A DNA stretch of 64,000 nucleotides from CAZIPN01 sp964541225 (GTDB taxonomy: Bacteria > Actinomycetota > Coriobacteriia > Anaerosomatales > JAAXUF01). The DNA lies in NCBI GenBank assembly GCA_964541225.1, contig CAZIPN010000003.1:27753-91752 (forward strand), written 5' to 3'. The notes below the pieces were generated by a model that was not told where the DNA came from, did not search any database, and saw only the letters and a program-made list of their open reading frames with translations. Below, in pieces: positions 44,962-54,413 of the stretch (position 1 is its first letter; every line of letters starts with the position of its first letter). Made by a program: the position numbers and the translations under genes.

Positions 44962-45873
44962 CTACGACGCGTTCGCGTACTTCTTGGCGAGCGCCTTGTA
45001 CTTTGGCTCGGTTTCTTTCCAGATGGCAAAGATGGGCGCGGCAACCCCGATGGACGAATAGGCTCCGGACGCCAGACCAATCACAAGCGCCAGCGCGTAG
45101 TCCTTGAGCGTCACTCCGCCGAAGATCAGCAGTACGACGACGGGAATCAGCGACGTCAGCGACGTGTTTATGGATCGCATGAGCACCTGGTTGACCGACT
45201 CGTTCGCCATGCTCATGAAGGACTGCTTCACCAGCCCTGCCGAGTTCTCCTTCATGCGATGGAACACGACGATCGTGTCGTAGAGCGAGTATCCGAGAAT
45301 CGCCAGGAGCGCAGCCACGACGTTCGGCGAGACTTCCCATCCAACCAGAGCGTAGAGTCCGAGCGTGATCAAGATGTCGTGGACGAGCGCGACGATCGCG
45401 GTCACGGACATCTTGTATTCGAATCGGATCGACACGTACAGCAGAATCGCCAGGATCGAAACCGCGAGCGCCACCAGCGAGCTGCTGGTGATGTTCTTGC
45501 CCCACTCCGGACCAATGGTCGTGACCTGGAAGCCGTCCGAAGGAAGCCCCACCTCGCTAGAGGCCTTCGCGGCCGCGGTGTTGGCGATCGCCGCACTCGT
45601 CTCACTACTTCGGACGATGTAGCCGCGCACGCCTCTGACAGTCGACTGCTGAACCTGCACATTGGCAAGCCCCGCCTTCTTGAAGGCCTGACTCATCTGC
45701 GCCTGTGTGACACTGCCGGACTTGGAGACATTGACGACCGTTCCGCCTTCGAATTCAACTCCGAACTTCAACCCACGAACAGCGAGGGCACCGATGGCCA
45801 CGACAATGAGAACAGCGGAGACAATGAACATGATGTTGCGATTGCCCATGAAGTTGACGTTGAACTTATGCAT
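44962..45873 (-). CDS. secF: Protein translocase subunit SecF
   Basis: SecF of 303 residues with six transmembrane helices and a large first periplasmic loop. The motif FGVEFEGGTVV is near residue 37 and YSLYDTIVVFHRMKEN lies in the fourth-fifth helix region. ATG at 45873 overlaps the secD stop by eight bases; the longer frame is not supported. SecD and SecF use the proton gradient to help pull exported proteins through SecYEG, which matters here because many large exported proteins are encoded nearby. Confidence 0.95.
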   Translation of the reverse strand: MHKFNVNFMGNRNIMFIVSAVLIVVAIGALAVRGLKFGVEFEGGTVVNVSKSGSVTQAQMSQAFKKAGLANVQVQQSTVRGVRGYIVRSSETSAAIANTAAAKASSEVGLPSDGFQVTTIGPEWGKNITSSSLVALAVSILAILLYVSIRFEYKMSVTAIVALVHDILITLGLYALVGWEVSPNVVAALLAILGYSLYDTIVVFHRMKENSAGLVKQSFMSMANESVNQVLMRSINTSLTSLIPVVVLLIFGGVTLKDYALALVIGLASGAYSSIGVAAPIFAIWKETEPKYKALAKKYANAS

Positions 45874-47260
45874 GCGAGGCACCGCCCTTCTTGCCAGTCG
45901 TCGCTCGCGCGGCGATCGCCTCTGGAGGTATCCCCCACAGCGCCGGAGACTTGGCAATCAGCGTCTCGCCCAGAAGCATGATGAGTGGTCGGCTGAACAG
46001 CAGCATCATGACCAGGTCGCACGCAATGCCGAGCATGAGCGTGAGCGCGAAGCCCTTCACGGGACCAACGGCGATCGCGAAAAGCGCCAGCGCCGACACG
46101 AAGGTCACGATGTCTGCGTCTGCGCTGGTGATGATCGCATGCCGCGTTCCGGACGCGGCAGCAGAACGCACCGTCTTCCCAAAGCCGATCTCCTCACGAA
46201 AGCGTTCGTTGATGAGAATGGATGAGTCGGCCGCCAGACCAATCGTCAGCACGACGCCCGCGACACCGGGAAGCGACAGGGCAAAGACGCCGAACTGCGA
46301 CAGCCCCGCCAGTAGACCCAGGAATAGCGACGCGAATATGCCCAGGCCCAGAACCGAGATGACGCCCATTCCTCGGTAGAAGACGATGAGATAGATTGCC
46401 ACAATCAACATGCCGATGAGCGCCGCGACCACGCCTTGGCGCAGCGAGTCCTGCCCAAGCGTCGCACCAACCTCACGGGTGTCAACCGGCTCGAGCTTGA
46501 CCGGCAGCGAGCCTGTCTGAAGCACCGTAGCCAGATAGTTGGCTTCGTCAACCGTGAAGTTGCCAGAAATCTGGGTGTCGCCCGTCAGGATCGGCTCCTG
46601 AATGACCGGCGCTGATTGCACGACACGGTCGAGCACGATGGCCACCTGCTTGTTCACGTGGGTTCGGGTGTAGTTCGCCCATGCCTGCTGACCTTTGGAG
46701 TTCATCGTGAGATTCACGGTGATCTGGCCAGCGCTCGTCCCACCGCTTGATTGCCCCGCGTTTGCGGTCTTGATGACTTCCCCGCCGAGCACCGGGGTGT
46801 ACGTAACCGTCTCGGGAATCGAAGGTGCACTCGAGCGAGCCGCACCGCTGCCTTCCCACGTGTTGATCGCATCAACCGTTGCGCTGGGGAGTGTGGACAT
46901 GTCCACGAACTCAAGCTTGCCAGTTGTGTTGATGATCTTCAGCGCTTCGGTGGCGTTCTTGATTCCAGGAATCTGAACAAGCAGAGAGTCGCTGCCTTCC
47001 CGCTGCACGCTCGTCTCGGATGCACCGAGCTTGTTGACGCGGTTGTTGATGATCAGCTGTGCTTTGTCCATGTCGGCAGAAGTGATGGAGTTCGCAGACT
47101 GCCCTGCGGACGGGACCGCCTTCAAGATGACCGACAATCCTCCCCTGATGTCGAGTGCCTGCGTGATCTTCGTGTCCGGGGGCATGAACAACACCCATGA
47201 GCCGATCACGAGAAGCACACATAACGCCAACAACAGGTAGTTGCGTTGCTTCGGGTCCAT
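45866..47260 (-). CDS. secD: Protein translocase subunit SecD
   Basis: SecD of 464 residues. The first helix (YLLLALCVLLVIGSWVLF) precedes the D-x-RGG motif (ALDIRGGLSVIL), a periplasmic P1 domain, then five helices with GLAADSSILINERFREE. P1 carries a Gly/Ser linker (GQSSGGTSAG). The order yajC-HD gene-secD-secF fits the bacterial preprotein translocase cluster. ATG at 47260 lies behind AAGGCAGGAG. Confidence 0.95.
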   Translation of the reverse strand: MDPKQRNYLLLALCVLLVIGSWVLFMPPDTKITQALDIRGGLSVILKAVPSAGQSANSITSADMDKAQLIINNRVNKLGASETSVQREGSDSLLVQIPGIKNATEALKIINTTGKLEFVDMSTLPSATVDAINTWEGSGAARSSAPSIPETVTYTPVLGGEVIKTANAGQSSGGTSAGQITVNLTMNSKGQQAWANYTRTHVNKQVAIVLDRVVQSAPVIQEPILTGDTQISGNFTVDEANYLATVLQTGSLPVKLEPVDTREVGATLGQDSLRQGVVAALIGMLIVAIYLIVFYRGMGVISVLGLGIFASLFLGLLAGLSQFGVFALSLPGVAGVVLTIGLAADSSILINERFREEIGFGKTVRSAAASGTRHAIITSADADIVTFVSALALFAIAVGPVKGFALTLMLGIACDLVMMLLFSRPLIMLLGETLIAKSPALWGIPPEAIAARATTGKKGGASHA

Positions 47261-47299
47261 TCTCCTGCCTTCCCTGCCTGTCCTTGTGTGAGCTCCCCG

Positions 47300-47995
47300 C
47301 TAGAGGAACTTGGTTCCGTTCATGACGAGCGAAAAGCTCGCGTCCAACACAGTAGCGGCTCGGCGGCACAACTGCATCCGCTCCAAGAATATCTCGAAGT
47401 AATCGATGATCTGTATCTCGCTCGTTTCGATGTCTACTTCGAGAGTGAGTGTACGGGTATCGGAGTCCACGCGCAGAAAGCTGCGTTTCGCCGCATGATT
47501 CACCCGATCGTGAATGTCGTAGTTGGCGGGGTCCATCTCGCGCACACGCGTGGCGTGAACGTCAGCTTTGTCCGCGATGACCACGGCCGCCGCCACGGGA
47601 GTGGCCGGATCTGACGCGTCCTCTTCGTGATTGCCGACGGCGTTCATCACGAGCGCAATCTCGGCGAAGTCCATCTCGAGTCGCGCAAGCACGTCGCGAG
47701 CAATGCACGCCGACGAGACCCAGTGATCTGAGCGCGACACGCAGTTGCCGATGTCATGCATGAAGCCGGCGATCGAAGCGACTTCCGCAACGCGATCGTC
47801 GTAGCCAAGCCGACGCAAGATGTTGCCCGAGATGTGTGCGGTCAGGTTCGCGTGACGCATCCCGTGCTCGGTGTAGCCAATTGCGCCGAGGTACGTGTCC
47901 CCCATCTCGAGATAGGCCAGAAGCTCGGCGTCTTTCTCGACAACATCCAAGGTCACGTGGCCGGAAGCGGCCTCTGTGCGAGCTGGTGGCGTCAC
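47300..47995 (-). CDS. HD-domain phosphohydrolase
   Basis: A 231-residue HD-superfamily protein. The metal ligands are visible as HGMRHANLTA (His near 45), FMHDIGN (HD near 80), NHEE and IADKADV. The substrate could be a nucleotide, but no further motif decides it. Its GTG overlaps the yajC stop by four bases (GTGA), so it is coupled to yajC and precedes secD. The same gene order occurs in some Gram-positive genomes, which suggests a conserved but unassigned role. Confidence 0.88.
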   Translation of the reverse strand: MTPPARTEAASGHVTLDVVEKDAELLAYLEMGDTYLGAIGYTEHGMRHANLTAHISGNILRRLGYDDRVAEVASIAGFMHDIGNCVSRSDHWVSSACIARDVLARLEMDFAEIALVMNAVGNHEEDASDPATPVAAAVVIADKADVHATRVREMDPANYDIHDRVNHAAKRSFLRVDSDTRTLTLEVDIETSEIQIIDYFEIFLERMQLCRRAATVLDASFSLVMNGTKFL

Positions 47996-48381
47996 TCGTC
48001 CGACCCCTCGGACCCGGCTTCAGTGTCCTGCGCCGGGCTCTCATCAGCCTCGCTGGTCTCGGCGGACCCCTCCATCAGCGGCTCGGCGTCCTCATCCTCG
48101 GCATCTTCATCCTCGGCATCTTCGAGCGCCGGAACGACCGCGCTGACGGCGCGGGGGGCAATATCGACCTCCGAACCGTCGGCGAGCGCCATGCGAATGC
48201 GATCGCCTTGCGTCGAGAGCACGGTTCCGTAGATGCCACCGATGGTGACGACCTCGTCGCCAGATGAGAGTCTGGCGACCATCTCCCGCTGACGCTTCGC
48301 CTGCTGCTGCTGCGGTCGCACAAACAGAAAGTAGAATGCGACGATGATGACCGCGAAGAAGAGAAGTTGTGTGTACTGCAT
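47992..48381 (-). CDS. yajC: Preprotein translocase accessory subunit YajC
   Basis: YajC of 129 residues: one N-terminal helix (LLFFAVIIVAFYFLFVRPQQQQAKR), the conserved GDEVVTIGGIYGTV motif, and a long acidic tail (DAEDEDAEDEDAEP) that is an extension beyond typical YajC. It precedes the HD gene, secD and secF, as expected for a SecDF-YajC complex. A TTCAAT/TATGAT promoter candidate is 60 to 80 bases upstream. Confidence 0.92.
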   Translation of the reverse strand: MQYTQLLFFAVIIVAFYFLFVRPQQQQAKRQREMVARLSSGDEVVTIGGIYGTVLSTQGDRIRMALADGSEVDIAPRAVSAVVPALEDAEDEDAEDEDAEPLMEGSAETSEADESPAQDTEAGSEGSDE

Positions 48382-48437
48382 GGGTGGTGAACTCTCTTTC
48401 GTCTGCCAATCCGACCGAACTGGGCGACCGACGCCCC

Positions 48438-48466
48438 ATCATACCTGCTCGTCGGCCACGATTGAA
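48438..48466 (-). promoter_or_regulatory. Candidate promoter of yajC operon
   Basis: TATGAT (48438-48443) and TTCAAT (48461-48466) are 17 bases apart on the minus strand upstream of yajC. Confidence 0.4.
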
Positions 48467-48512
48467 TAGTATTGACAGCTTTGTGGCGGCGCGCCCCGTG
48501 CCGTCTGAGGTA

Positions 48513-49699
<1,187 letters not shown>

Positions 49700-49711
49700 A
49701 TACGGGGAGAT

Positions 49712-50257
49712 ATGTCCGCGAAATCGCTCGACGACACCGCGTTGACACAGGCCGCCAAGAGCGGTGACCTCGATGCTTTCGAGTCGCTCGTACGTGCCCA
49801 CACGCCCGCAGTGTACGCTCACGCGATTCGATTCTTCGGAGACGCGCAGGCCGCCGAGGACGTTGTGCAGGAGGTATGGATCAAGGTGTATCGCTCTCTG
49901 GACACCTTCGATGAGCGCGCGCACTTCTCCACCTGGCTGTATCGGGTCGTTCGCAACACATGCCTCGACGAGGTGCGCCAGGGCAAGCGACGCCCGATTC
50001 CGGTCGAGTCGCTGACCCCGCCACCAGCACTCACCGACGTGGCGGATGCAGCCGCCCTGTCGGCATCGCTCGAATACGCGATGCTGCAGCTCCCGCAAGA
50101 GGACCGCGACGCCCTCTCGGCGGTTTCGGTGTTCGGGCTTTCGTACGCCCAGGCCGCCGACAGTCTCGGCGTCCCGGTCGGGACCATAAAGTCCCGCGTG
50201 TTTCGAGCGCGGCGCCTGCTCTCTCGCGCTCTGGGGATTCCGGGGGGCGGTGCGTGA
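49712..50257 (+). CDS. ECF RNA polymerase sigma factor
   Basis: A 181-residue ECF (group 4) sigma factor. Region 2 is AAEDVVQEVWIKVYRSLDTFDERAHFSTWLYRVVRNTCLD and region 4 is LPQEDRDALSAVSVFGLSYAQAADSLGVPVGTIKSRVFRARRLL. Its stop overlaps the start of the membrane anti-sigma gene (TGATG), so the two are translationally coupled, the usual ECF arrangement. It lies divergently from tgt with a 77-base gap. A GGGGAG box precedes ATG 49712. Confidence 0.94.
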   Translation: MSAKSLDDTALTQAAKSGDLDAFESLVRAHTPAVYAHAIRFFGDAQAAEDVVQEVWIKVYRSLDTFDERAHFSTWLYRVVRNTCLDEVRQGKRRPIPVESLTPPPALTDVADAAALSASLEYAMLQLPQEDRDALSAVSVFGLSYAQAADSLGVPVGTIKSRVFRARRLLSRALGIPGGGA

Positions 50258-51264
50258 TGGAGTGCCGAGAAGCCCTGTCACTGGTGTCGGATGCAATGGA
50301 CCGTGAGCCCGTGAACGTGGATTCCCTCGCCGCAGCCAAGGAGCACTGCCAGACATGTGCGGAGTGCACCGAGTTTGTTCGGGCGCAGCTGACCGTGAGG
50401 TCGGCCCCACTGCCGTCGCCACCCTCCGACCTCGTCGACCGAACGATGGCGCGTATCCGTGCCGAGGCGGCTGCGGCGCTCGCTAGCGAGACCGGCGCCG
50501 ATGCCGAGCGCGCTGGCACGACAGAGCACTCTACGGCACTTGAGTTTCCCGCAGTGTCTCTCGCTCGACGACCCAAGCGCCAGATCAGACTCCCTCGGCC
50601 ATGGGCGGTGGGCACCGTCGTGCTGGCAGCAGTTGTTGCGCTGCTCCTTACAGGGACAATCATCGTGCTCGGGATCAGACTCATGTCGGGGGGATCCAAC
50701 CAGACCTCTGAAGAAGGGGTGCGAGACTACATTTACACCCCGGGCCAGAACAGTCAGGCCACACTGGGAAACACACAGAATGCGAGCAAGGGTCCTCAGT
50801 TCATCGTCGTTTCGAACTTGGTCTACACGGAGTCCGGTACTGGCAGCCCGACGGGCAAACAGACTCAGGTGGGAACGACAACGTCCTCGCTCGGCGGAGG
50901 AAGCGCCACGCAGCGCACGGTCTATGCCGGATCGTCAGAGAACACGGTGTATGTGGCCGACGACAGCAAGACCATGCACGTCTTCACCCTCGTAACCCGC
51001 TCCTACCTGGGCCAGATCTATGCCCTGACTGCGGACAACGTGACGGACTTCGGTCAGTGGCCGGATCTTCCGAGTCAGCTGCAGAAGCCGGCTTCATCGG
51101 ACGGATCCCCAACATTCACGCGTGTCGGGGAGGACACAAACGGCGTGGGAGTATATGTGCGAGCCGGCACCTCGGCCATTGGGGGGATCGCAATCGCCCC
51201 GAATACCGATGTCGGACTCATGCAAGGCGAGCCAAACTGGACGTGGTGGACGCCACCGCGCTAG
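50257..51264 (+). CDS. Transmembrane zinc-finger anti-sigma factor
   Basis: A 335-residue membrane anti-sigma factor. The cytoplasmic N-terminal domain has the zinc-binding HCxxC (EHCQTCAEC) of the ZAS/zf-HC2 fold. A transmembrane helix at about residues 122-145 (VGTVVLAAVVALLLTGTIIVLG) precedes an extracellular Ser/Gly/Thr-rich domain of about 185 residues ending in WTWWTPPR. Release of the sigma factor probably depends on an envelope signal. The longer frame that begins at 49960 lies inside the sigma gene in another frame and is not used. Confidence 0.88.
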   Translation: MECREALSLVSDAMDREPVNVDSLAAAKEHCQTCAECTEFVRAQLTVRSAPLPSPPSDLVDRTMARIRAEAAAALASETGADAERAGTTEHSTALEFPAVSLARRPKRQIRLPRPWAVGTVVLAAVVALLLTGTIIVLGIRLMSGGSNQTSEEGVRDYIYTPGQNSQATLGNTQNASKGPQFIVVSNLVYTESGTGSPTGKQTQVGTTTSSLGGGSATQRTVYAGSSENTVYVADDSKTMHVFTLVTRSYLGQIYALTADNVTDFGQWPDLPSQLQKPASSDGSPTFTRVGEDTNGVGVYVRAGTSAIGGIAIAPNTDVGLMQGEPNWTWWTPPR

Positions 51265-51324
51265 GCACTCAGAAACTCCCTTCGGCACGATGACTGGTGC
51301 ACGACGTTGGCAAGTCTCGATCGC

Positions 51325-51348
51325 GCTGGACCGCTCGCTGGACCGCTC
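51325..51348. repeat. Tandem 12-base duplication
   Basis: GCTGGACCGCTC occurs twice in direct succession in the gap between the convergent anti-sigma and queA genes. No function is apparent. Confidence 0.5.
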
Positions 51349-51380
51349 ACGCAGTGCCATTCGTGCAGACGGCTTCGCCT

Positions 51381-52421
51381 CTATACGATGAGCATTGCGT
51401 CGCCAAATGAGAGGAAGCGATAGCCTTCTTCCTTCGCCAGCTCGTAGACCCGCAGCACCTGCCGTGTGCCAGCGAACGCGCTGATCATCATCAACAACGT
51501 CGAGCGCGGAACGTGAAAGTTCGTCACAAGTGCATCCACTACGTTGAAATGATAGCCGGGCAGAATGAACAGCGATGTCGAGCCACTCGTGGGCTCAACT
51601 CGGCCGGTATCAGCATCCCACGCGCTTTCCAGCGCGCGCACGCTCGTGGTTCCAATGGCTAGCACGCGTCCGCCCCGGTCTCGCGCTTCGTTGATTGCCG
51701 TGGCGGTGCGCTCGCCCACTGTGAAGTGTTCTCGATGGATGTGATGGTGCTCAGGGTCGTCTTCGCTGATCGGCCTGAATGTGTCGATGCCGACGTCCAA
51801 CTCGATGCTTTCGACGTGCGCCCCGGCATAGCGAACGCGGTCGAGGAGCTGTTCGGTGAAGTGCAATCCCGCGGTAGGGGCGGCCGCTGAACGCTCAGCA
51901 CGCGAAAACACCGTCTGATACAGCTCGGGATCATCAATCTGCCGAGCGATGTAGGGCGGCAGTGGCATCTCGCCAATCTGATGCGCGACATCAAGTAGGT
52001 TCCGCCGATCGGGAGCCACCTTGAATTGAATCAGCCGCCCGCCAGACTCCTCATCTTGAGCGACCACGAGTCCCGTCATCATCCCATCGCCGAAGACGAC
52101 TCGCGCACCGGGCTTCAGACGACGCCCGGGCTTGACGAGGCACTCCCACGTGTTTTCATAACGCTCCCTCAGAAGCAGGACCTCGACCGCCCCGCCCGTC
52201 TCCTCCTTCACCCCGTGCAGCCGAGCAGGCAGCACGCGCGTGTCATTGACCACGACAACATCTCCGCGGCCGAGATACTCCACAAGATCAGAGAACACCC
52301 GGTGCTCAACCCGACCAGTCGACCGATCGTAGACAAGCAATCGGCATGAGTCGCGCGGCTCCGCGGGATGCTGAGCGATCAGCGCTGTCGGCAGGTCGTA
52401 GTCGAAATCATCCGTGCGCAC
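51381..52421 (-). CDS. queA: S-adenosylmethionine:tRNA ribosyltransferase-isomerase
   Basis: QueA of 346 residues, which adds the epoxycyclopentane group to preQ1-tRNA. The start MRTDDFDYDLPTALIAQHPAEPRDSCRLLV, VVNDTRVLPARL, AAPTAGLHFTEQLL and the C-terminal YRFLSFGDAMLIV blocks are all family hallmarks. GTG at 52421 has AGAAGGG upstream. A TACACT -10 candidate lies at 52461. Together with tgt and queH it makes the last three queuosine steps available from this 5-kb region. Confidence 0.96.
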   Translation of the reverse strand: MRTDDFDYDLPTALIAQHPAEPRDSCRLLVYDRSTGRVEHRVFSDLVEYLGRGDVVVVNDTRVLPARLHGVKEETGGAVEVLLLRERYENTWECLVKPGRRLKPGARVVFGDGMMTGLVVAQDEESGGRLIQFKVAPDRRNLLDVAHQIGEMPLPPYIARQIDDPELYQTVFSRAERSAAAPTAGLHFTEQLLDRVRYAGAHVESIELDVGIDTFRPISEDDPEHHHIHREHFTVGERTATAINEARDRGGRVLAIGTTSVRALESAWDADTGRVEPTSGSTSLFILPGYHFNVVDALVTNFHVPRSTLLMMISAFAGTRQVLRVYELAKEEGYRFLSFGDAMLIV

Positions 52422-52526
52422 GCAGACGCCCTTCTCAAAGCCATCGTCGGAAACAGCGCCAGTGTAGCGCAGGTTCCACGCCCTCTACGCAAACATGCAA
52501 CACGCACGTGATACCATGCCCCCGCT

Positions 52527-53300
52527 ATGTCGACGATCACCGCATCAGCAGACCTCCATGTCCACACGACCGCCTCGGATGGAACCGCCACGCCGACGCA
52601 GGTCCTGGCCTGGGTCGCCGAGAACACCGACCTGAGAGTGATCGCTATCTGCGACCACAACACGAATGAAGGCGCCATCGAGGCTGCATCAGTTGCAGGC
52701 CGCTACGGGGTGGAAGTTGTTGTCGGCCAGGAGGTCGAAAGCGCTCACGGCCACATCCTCGGATTGTGGACTCCTCGGCCCATCAAGCCGGGCATGCACG
52801 CAGAACAGACCGTCAGAGAAATCCACCGCCAAGGCGGGCTTGCTGTCGCCGCTCACCCGTTCGCCCCACGATGGTGGAAGAACTACGGGCTGTGCCGAGG
52901 CGACACGCCCGTCTACGACAGCGTGGACTTCGACGGATTCGAAGTCGCGAACTCGACACCCCTGCTGTTCTTCGCGAACTGCCGCGCCCGGGCGTACCTG
53001 CGCTCCAACACCCAGCGCCTTGCCGCCACAGGCGGAAGCGATGCTCACATACTGTCCGCGATTGGAAGCAGCCGAACGTACTTCTCGGGTTCCACCGCCG
53101 CTGATCTGCGTCGTGCGCTCGAAGCGCGCACCACTCGAGGTTGGGGGCCGTCTTTCAACCCCGTTCGTGCGCTTGCATACGCGCGCAAGGTCCGCGAGAT
53201 CCGAGCGCACGACCGCGCAAGCAAAGAGCGCGCAGCCGAGCAGGATGCGGCCAGTTCCTGCACAGCCTGCGAGGGCTGCTCTCCCGCCGGCACCAGCTAG
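52527..53300 (+). CDS. PHP-domain phosphoesterase with cysteine-rich tail
   Basis: A 257-residue PHP-family metal-dependent phosphoesterase. The metal-binding motifs are ADLHVHTTASDG (7-18), ICDHNTNEGA, GQEVESAHGHILGL, AHPF and GGSDAHI. The C-terminus ends in a charged helix and a short Cys-rich tail (CTACEGC) that PHP proteins do not normally have; it may be a metal site. It ends one base from the convergent queH gene. No ribosome-binding site is evident at ATG 52527. The substrate is unknown. Confidence 0.9.
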   Translation: MSTITASADLHVHTTASDGTATPTQVLAWVAENTDLRVIAICDHNTNEGAIEAASVAGRYGVEVVVGQEVESAHGHILGLWTPRPIKPGMHAEQTVREIHRQGGLAVAAHPFAPRWWKNYGLCRGDTPVYDSVDFDGFEVANSTPLLFFANCRARAYLRSNTQRLAATGGSDAHILSAIGSSRTYFSGSTAADLRRALEARTTRGWGPSFNPVRALAYARKVREIRAHDRASKERAAEQDAASSCTACEGCSPAGTS

Positions 53301-53301
53301 G

Positions 53302-53925
53302 TCAGGCGTCTTGCTGCGCTCTCCTCGCGGCCTTCTCGGCAGCTCGCTGTGCCTTGCGCGCGGCACGCTCGGCGTCGGCCTCCACCTTCGAGAAGATGCA
53401 CCCACAGTAGTTCTGCCGATACATGCCGAGACTGGTCGAGCGCGTCACAGAATCGCGATACCTGTCCCGGAAATCATGCTCAAGCCAGATGATGCCAGCC
53501 TCACTGGCAGCACGGCTGCCCTCCTCTTGAATGGCAGCGTGACGCTGGTGAGGGCTGACCGTGAGCGTGGTCGCGAGCGCGTCGAAGCCGTGCTCGGCAC
53601 CGTAGCGGGCTGACATTGTGAGTCGCAGTCGATAGCACGCGCGACAGCGAGCCTCCCCCGCCGATGCGAGCGGCGCAACCTGCGCGTCCCACGTCTCGCG
53701 ATCATAGGGCAGTTCGACAACCTCAACGCCGAGCGGCCCAGCGTAGCCAAGAAGCGTGTCCCTCCGGCGCTCATACTCCTCGATTGGATGGATATTGGGG
53801 TTTGCGAAAACGACCGTAACGGAGTCCGCCTGCGTCGCAAGAGCATCAAGGGGCTCTAGCAAACACGGGCCACAGCAGGCGTGAAGAAGCAGACGATGTA
53901 TACGTGTTGGCTGGCTCTCGCTCAT
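53302..53925 (-). CDS. queH: Epoxyqueuosine reductase QueH
   Basis: QueH (DUF208) of 207 residues, which reduces epoxyqueuosine to queuosine without cobalamin. The family cysteines are all visible: HACCGPC near residue 16, CRACY, and YCGC near the end, together binding an iron-sulfur and an iron site. The Arg/Lys/Ala-rich C-terminus is a likely extension. ATG at 53925 has no ribosome-binding site, but TACACT six bases upstream fits a leaderless message. The gene converges on the PHP gene with a one-base gap. Confidence 0.92.
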   Translation of the reverse strand: MSESQPTRIHRLLLHACCGPCLLEPLDALATQADSVTVVFANPNIHPIEEYERRRDTLLGYAGPLGVEVVELPYDRETWDAQVAPLASAGEARCRACYRLRLTMSARYGAEHGFDALATTLTVSPHQRHAAIQEEGSRAASEAGIIWLEHDFRDRYRDSVTRSTSLGMYRQNYCGCIFSKVEADAERAARKAQRAAEKAARRAQQDA

Positions 53926-53994
53926 GCGCTCAGTGTAGCTGCTTGGCCATCGCAGGGACGACGCATCTCTCGCGCGCAATCGGACACCGCGCAA

Positions 53995-54018
53995 AGAGGC
54001 GACCCGAAGGCCGCCTCT
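53995..54018 (-). terminator. Terminator after cold-shock gene
   Basis: AGAGGCG pairs with CGCCTCT across a CTTCGG-containing loop, with a short TTT after the stem on the minus strand, about 25 bases past the cold-shock stop. Confidence 0.65.
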
Positions 54019-54044
54019 CGTTGAAGCTCTATGTGATGCAGGCG

Positions 54045-54248
54045 CTAGCCCTTGCGGACGTTGCTCGCCTGGAGCTTCCCATTCTGGCCGGTCGTGACGT
54101 CAAAGACGACGGCCTGGCCCTCCTCGAGGGTCTTGAACCCGTCCATCTGGATCTCGGAGAAATGCACGAAGAGATCCTCACCATCCTCACGAGAAATGAA
54201 GCCGTAGCCCTTGTCCGGGTTGAACCACTTGACCGTACCTTCTGCCAT
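54045..54248 (-). CDS. Cold-shock protein
   Basis: A 67-residue CspA-family OB-fold protein. The RNA-binding motifs KGYGFI and DLFVHF are intact (the RNP2 is DLFVHFS). It binds single-stranded RNA and DNA and acts as an RNA chaperone. Its own promoter lies upstream and a terminator follows, so it is monocistronic. GGAAAGG precedes the ATG at 54248. Confidence 0.97.
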   Translation of the reverse strand: MAEGTVKWFNPDKGYGFISREDGEDLFVHFSEIQMDGFKTLEEGQAVVFDVTTGQNGKLQASNVRKG

Positions 54249-54413
54249 CTCTTGCCTTTCCTTCCGCTCACGAGGAGCTCAGATCATGCGACCCCGACGC
54301 TGAGCCAGTGCCGCGAACCAGCGAGCCGCAATCGACCCGCATTGGGAGTGTAGCCACAACCATTCCGCCGAGGCAAGAATGTCCAGCTCAACGCCGCCTG
54401 GAAAGGCGAGACA

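Noticed and set aside
49960..50256. Upstream extension of the anti-sigma frame
   Set aside because: It lies inside the ECF sigma gene; the TGATG overlap fixes the start at 50257.
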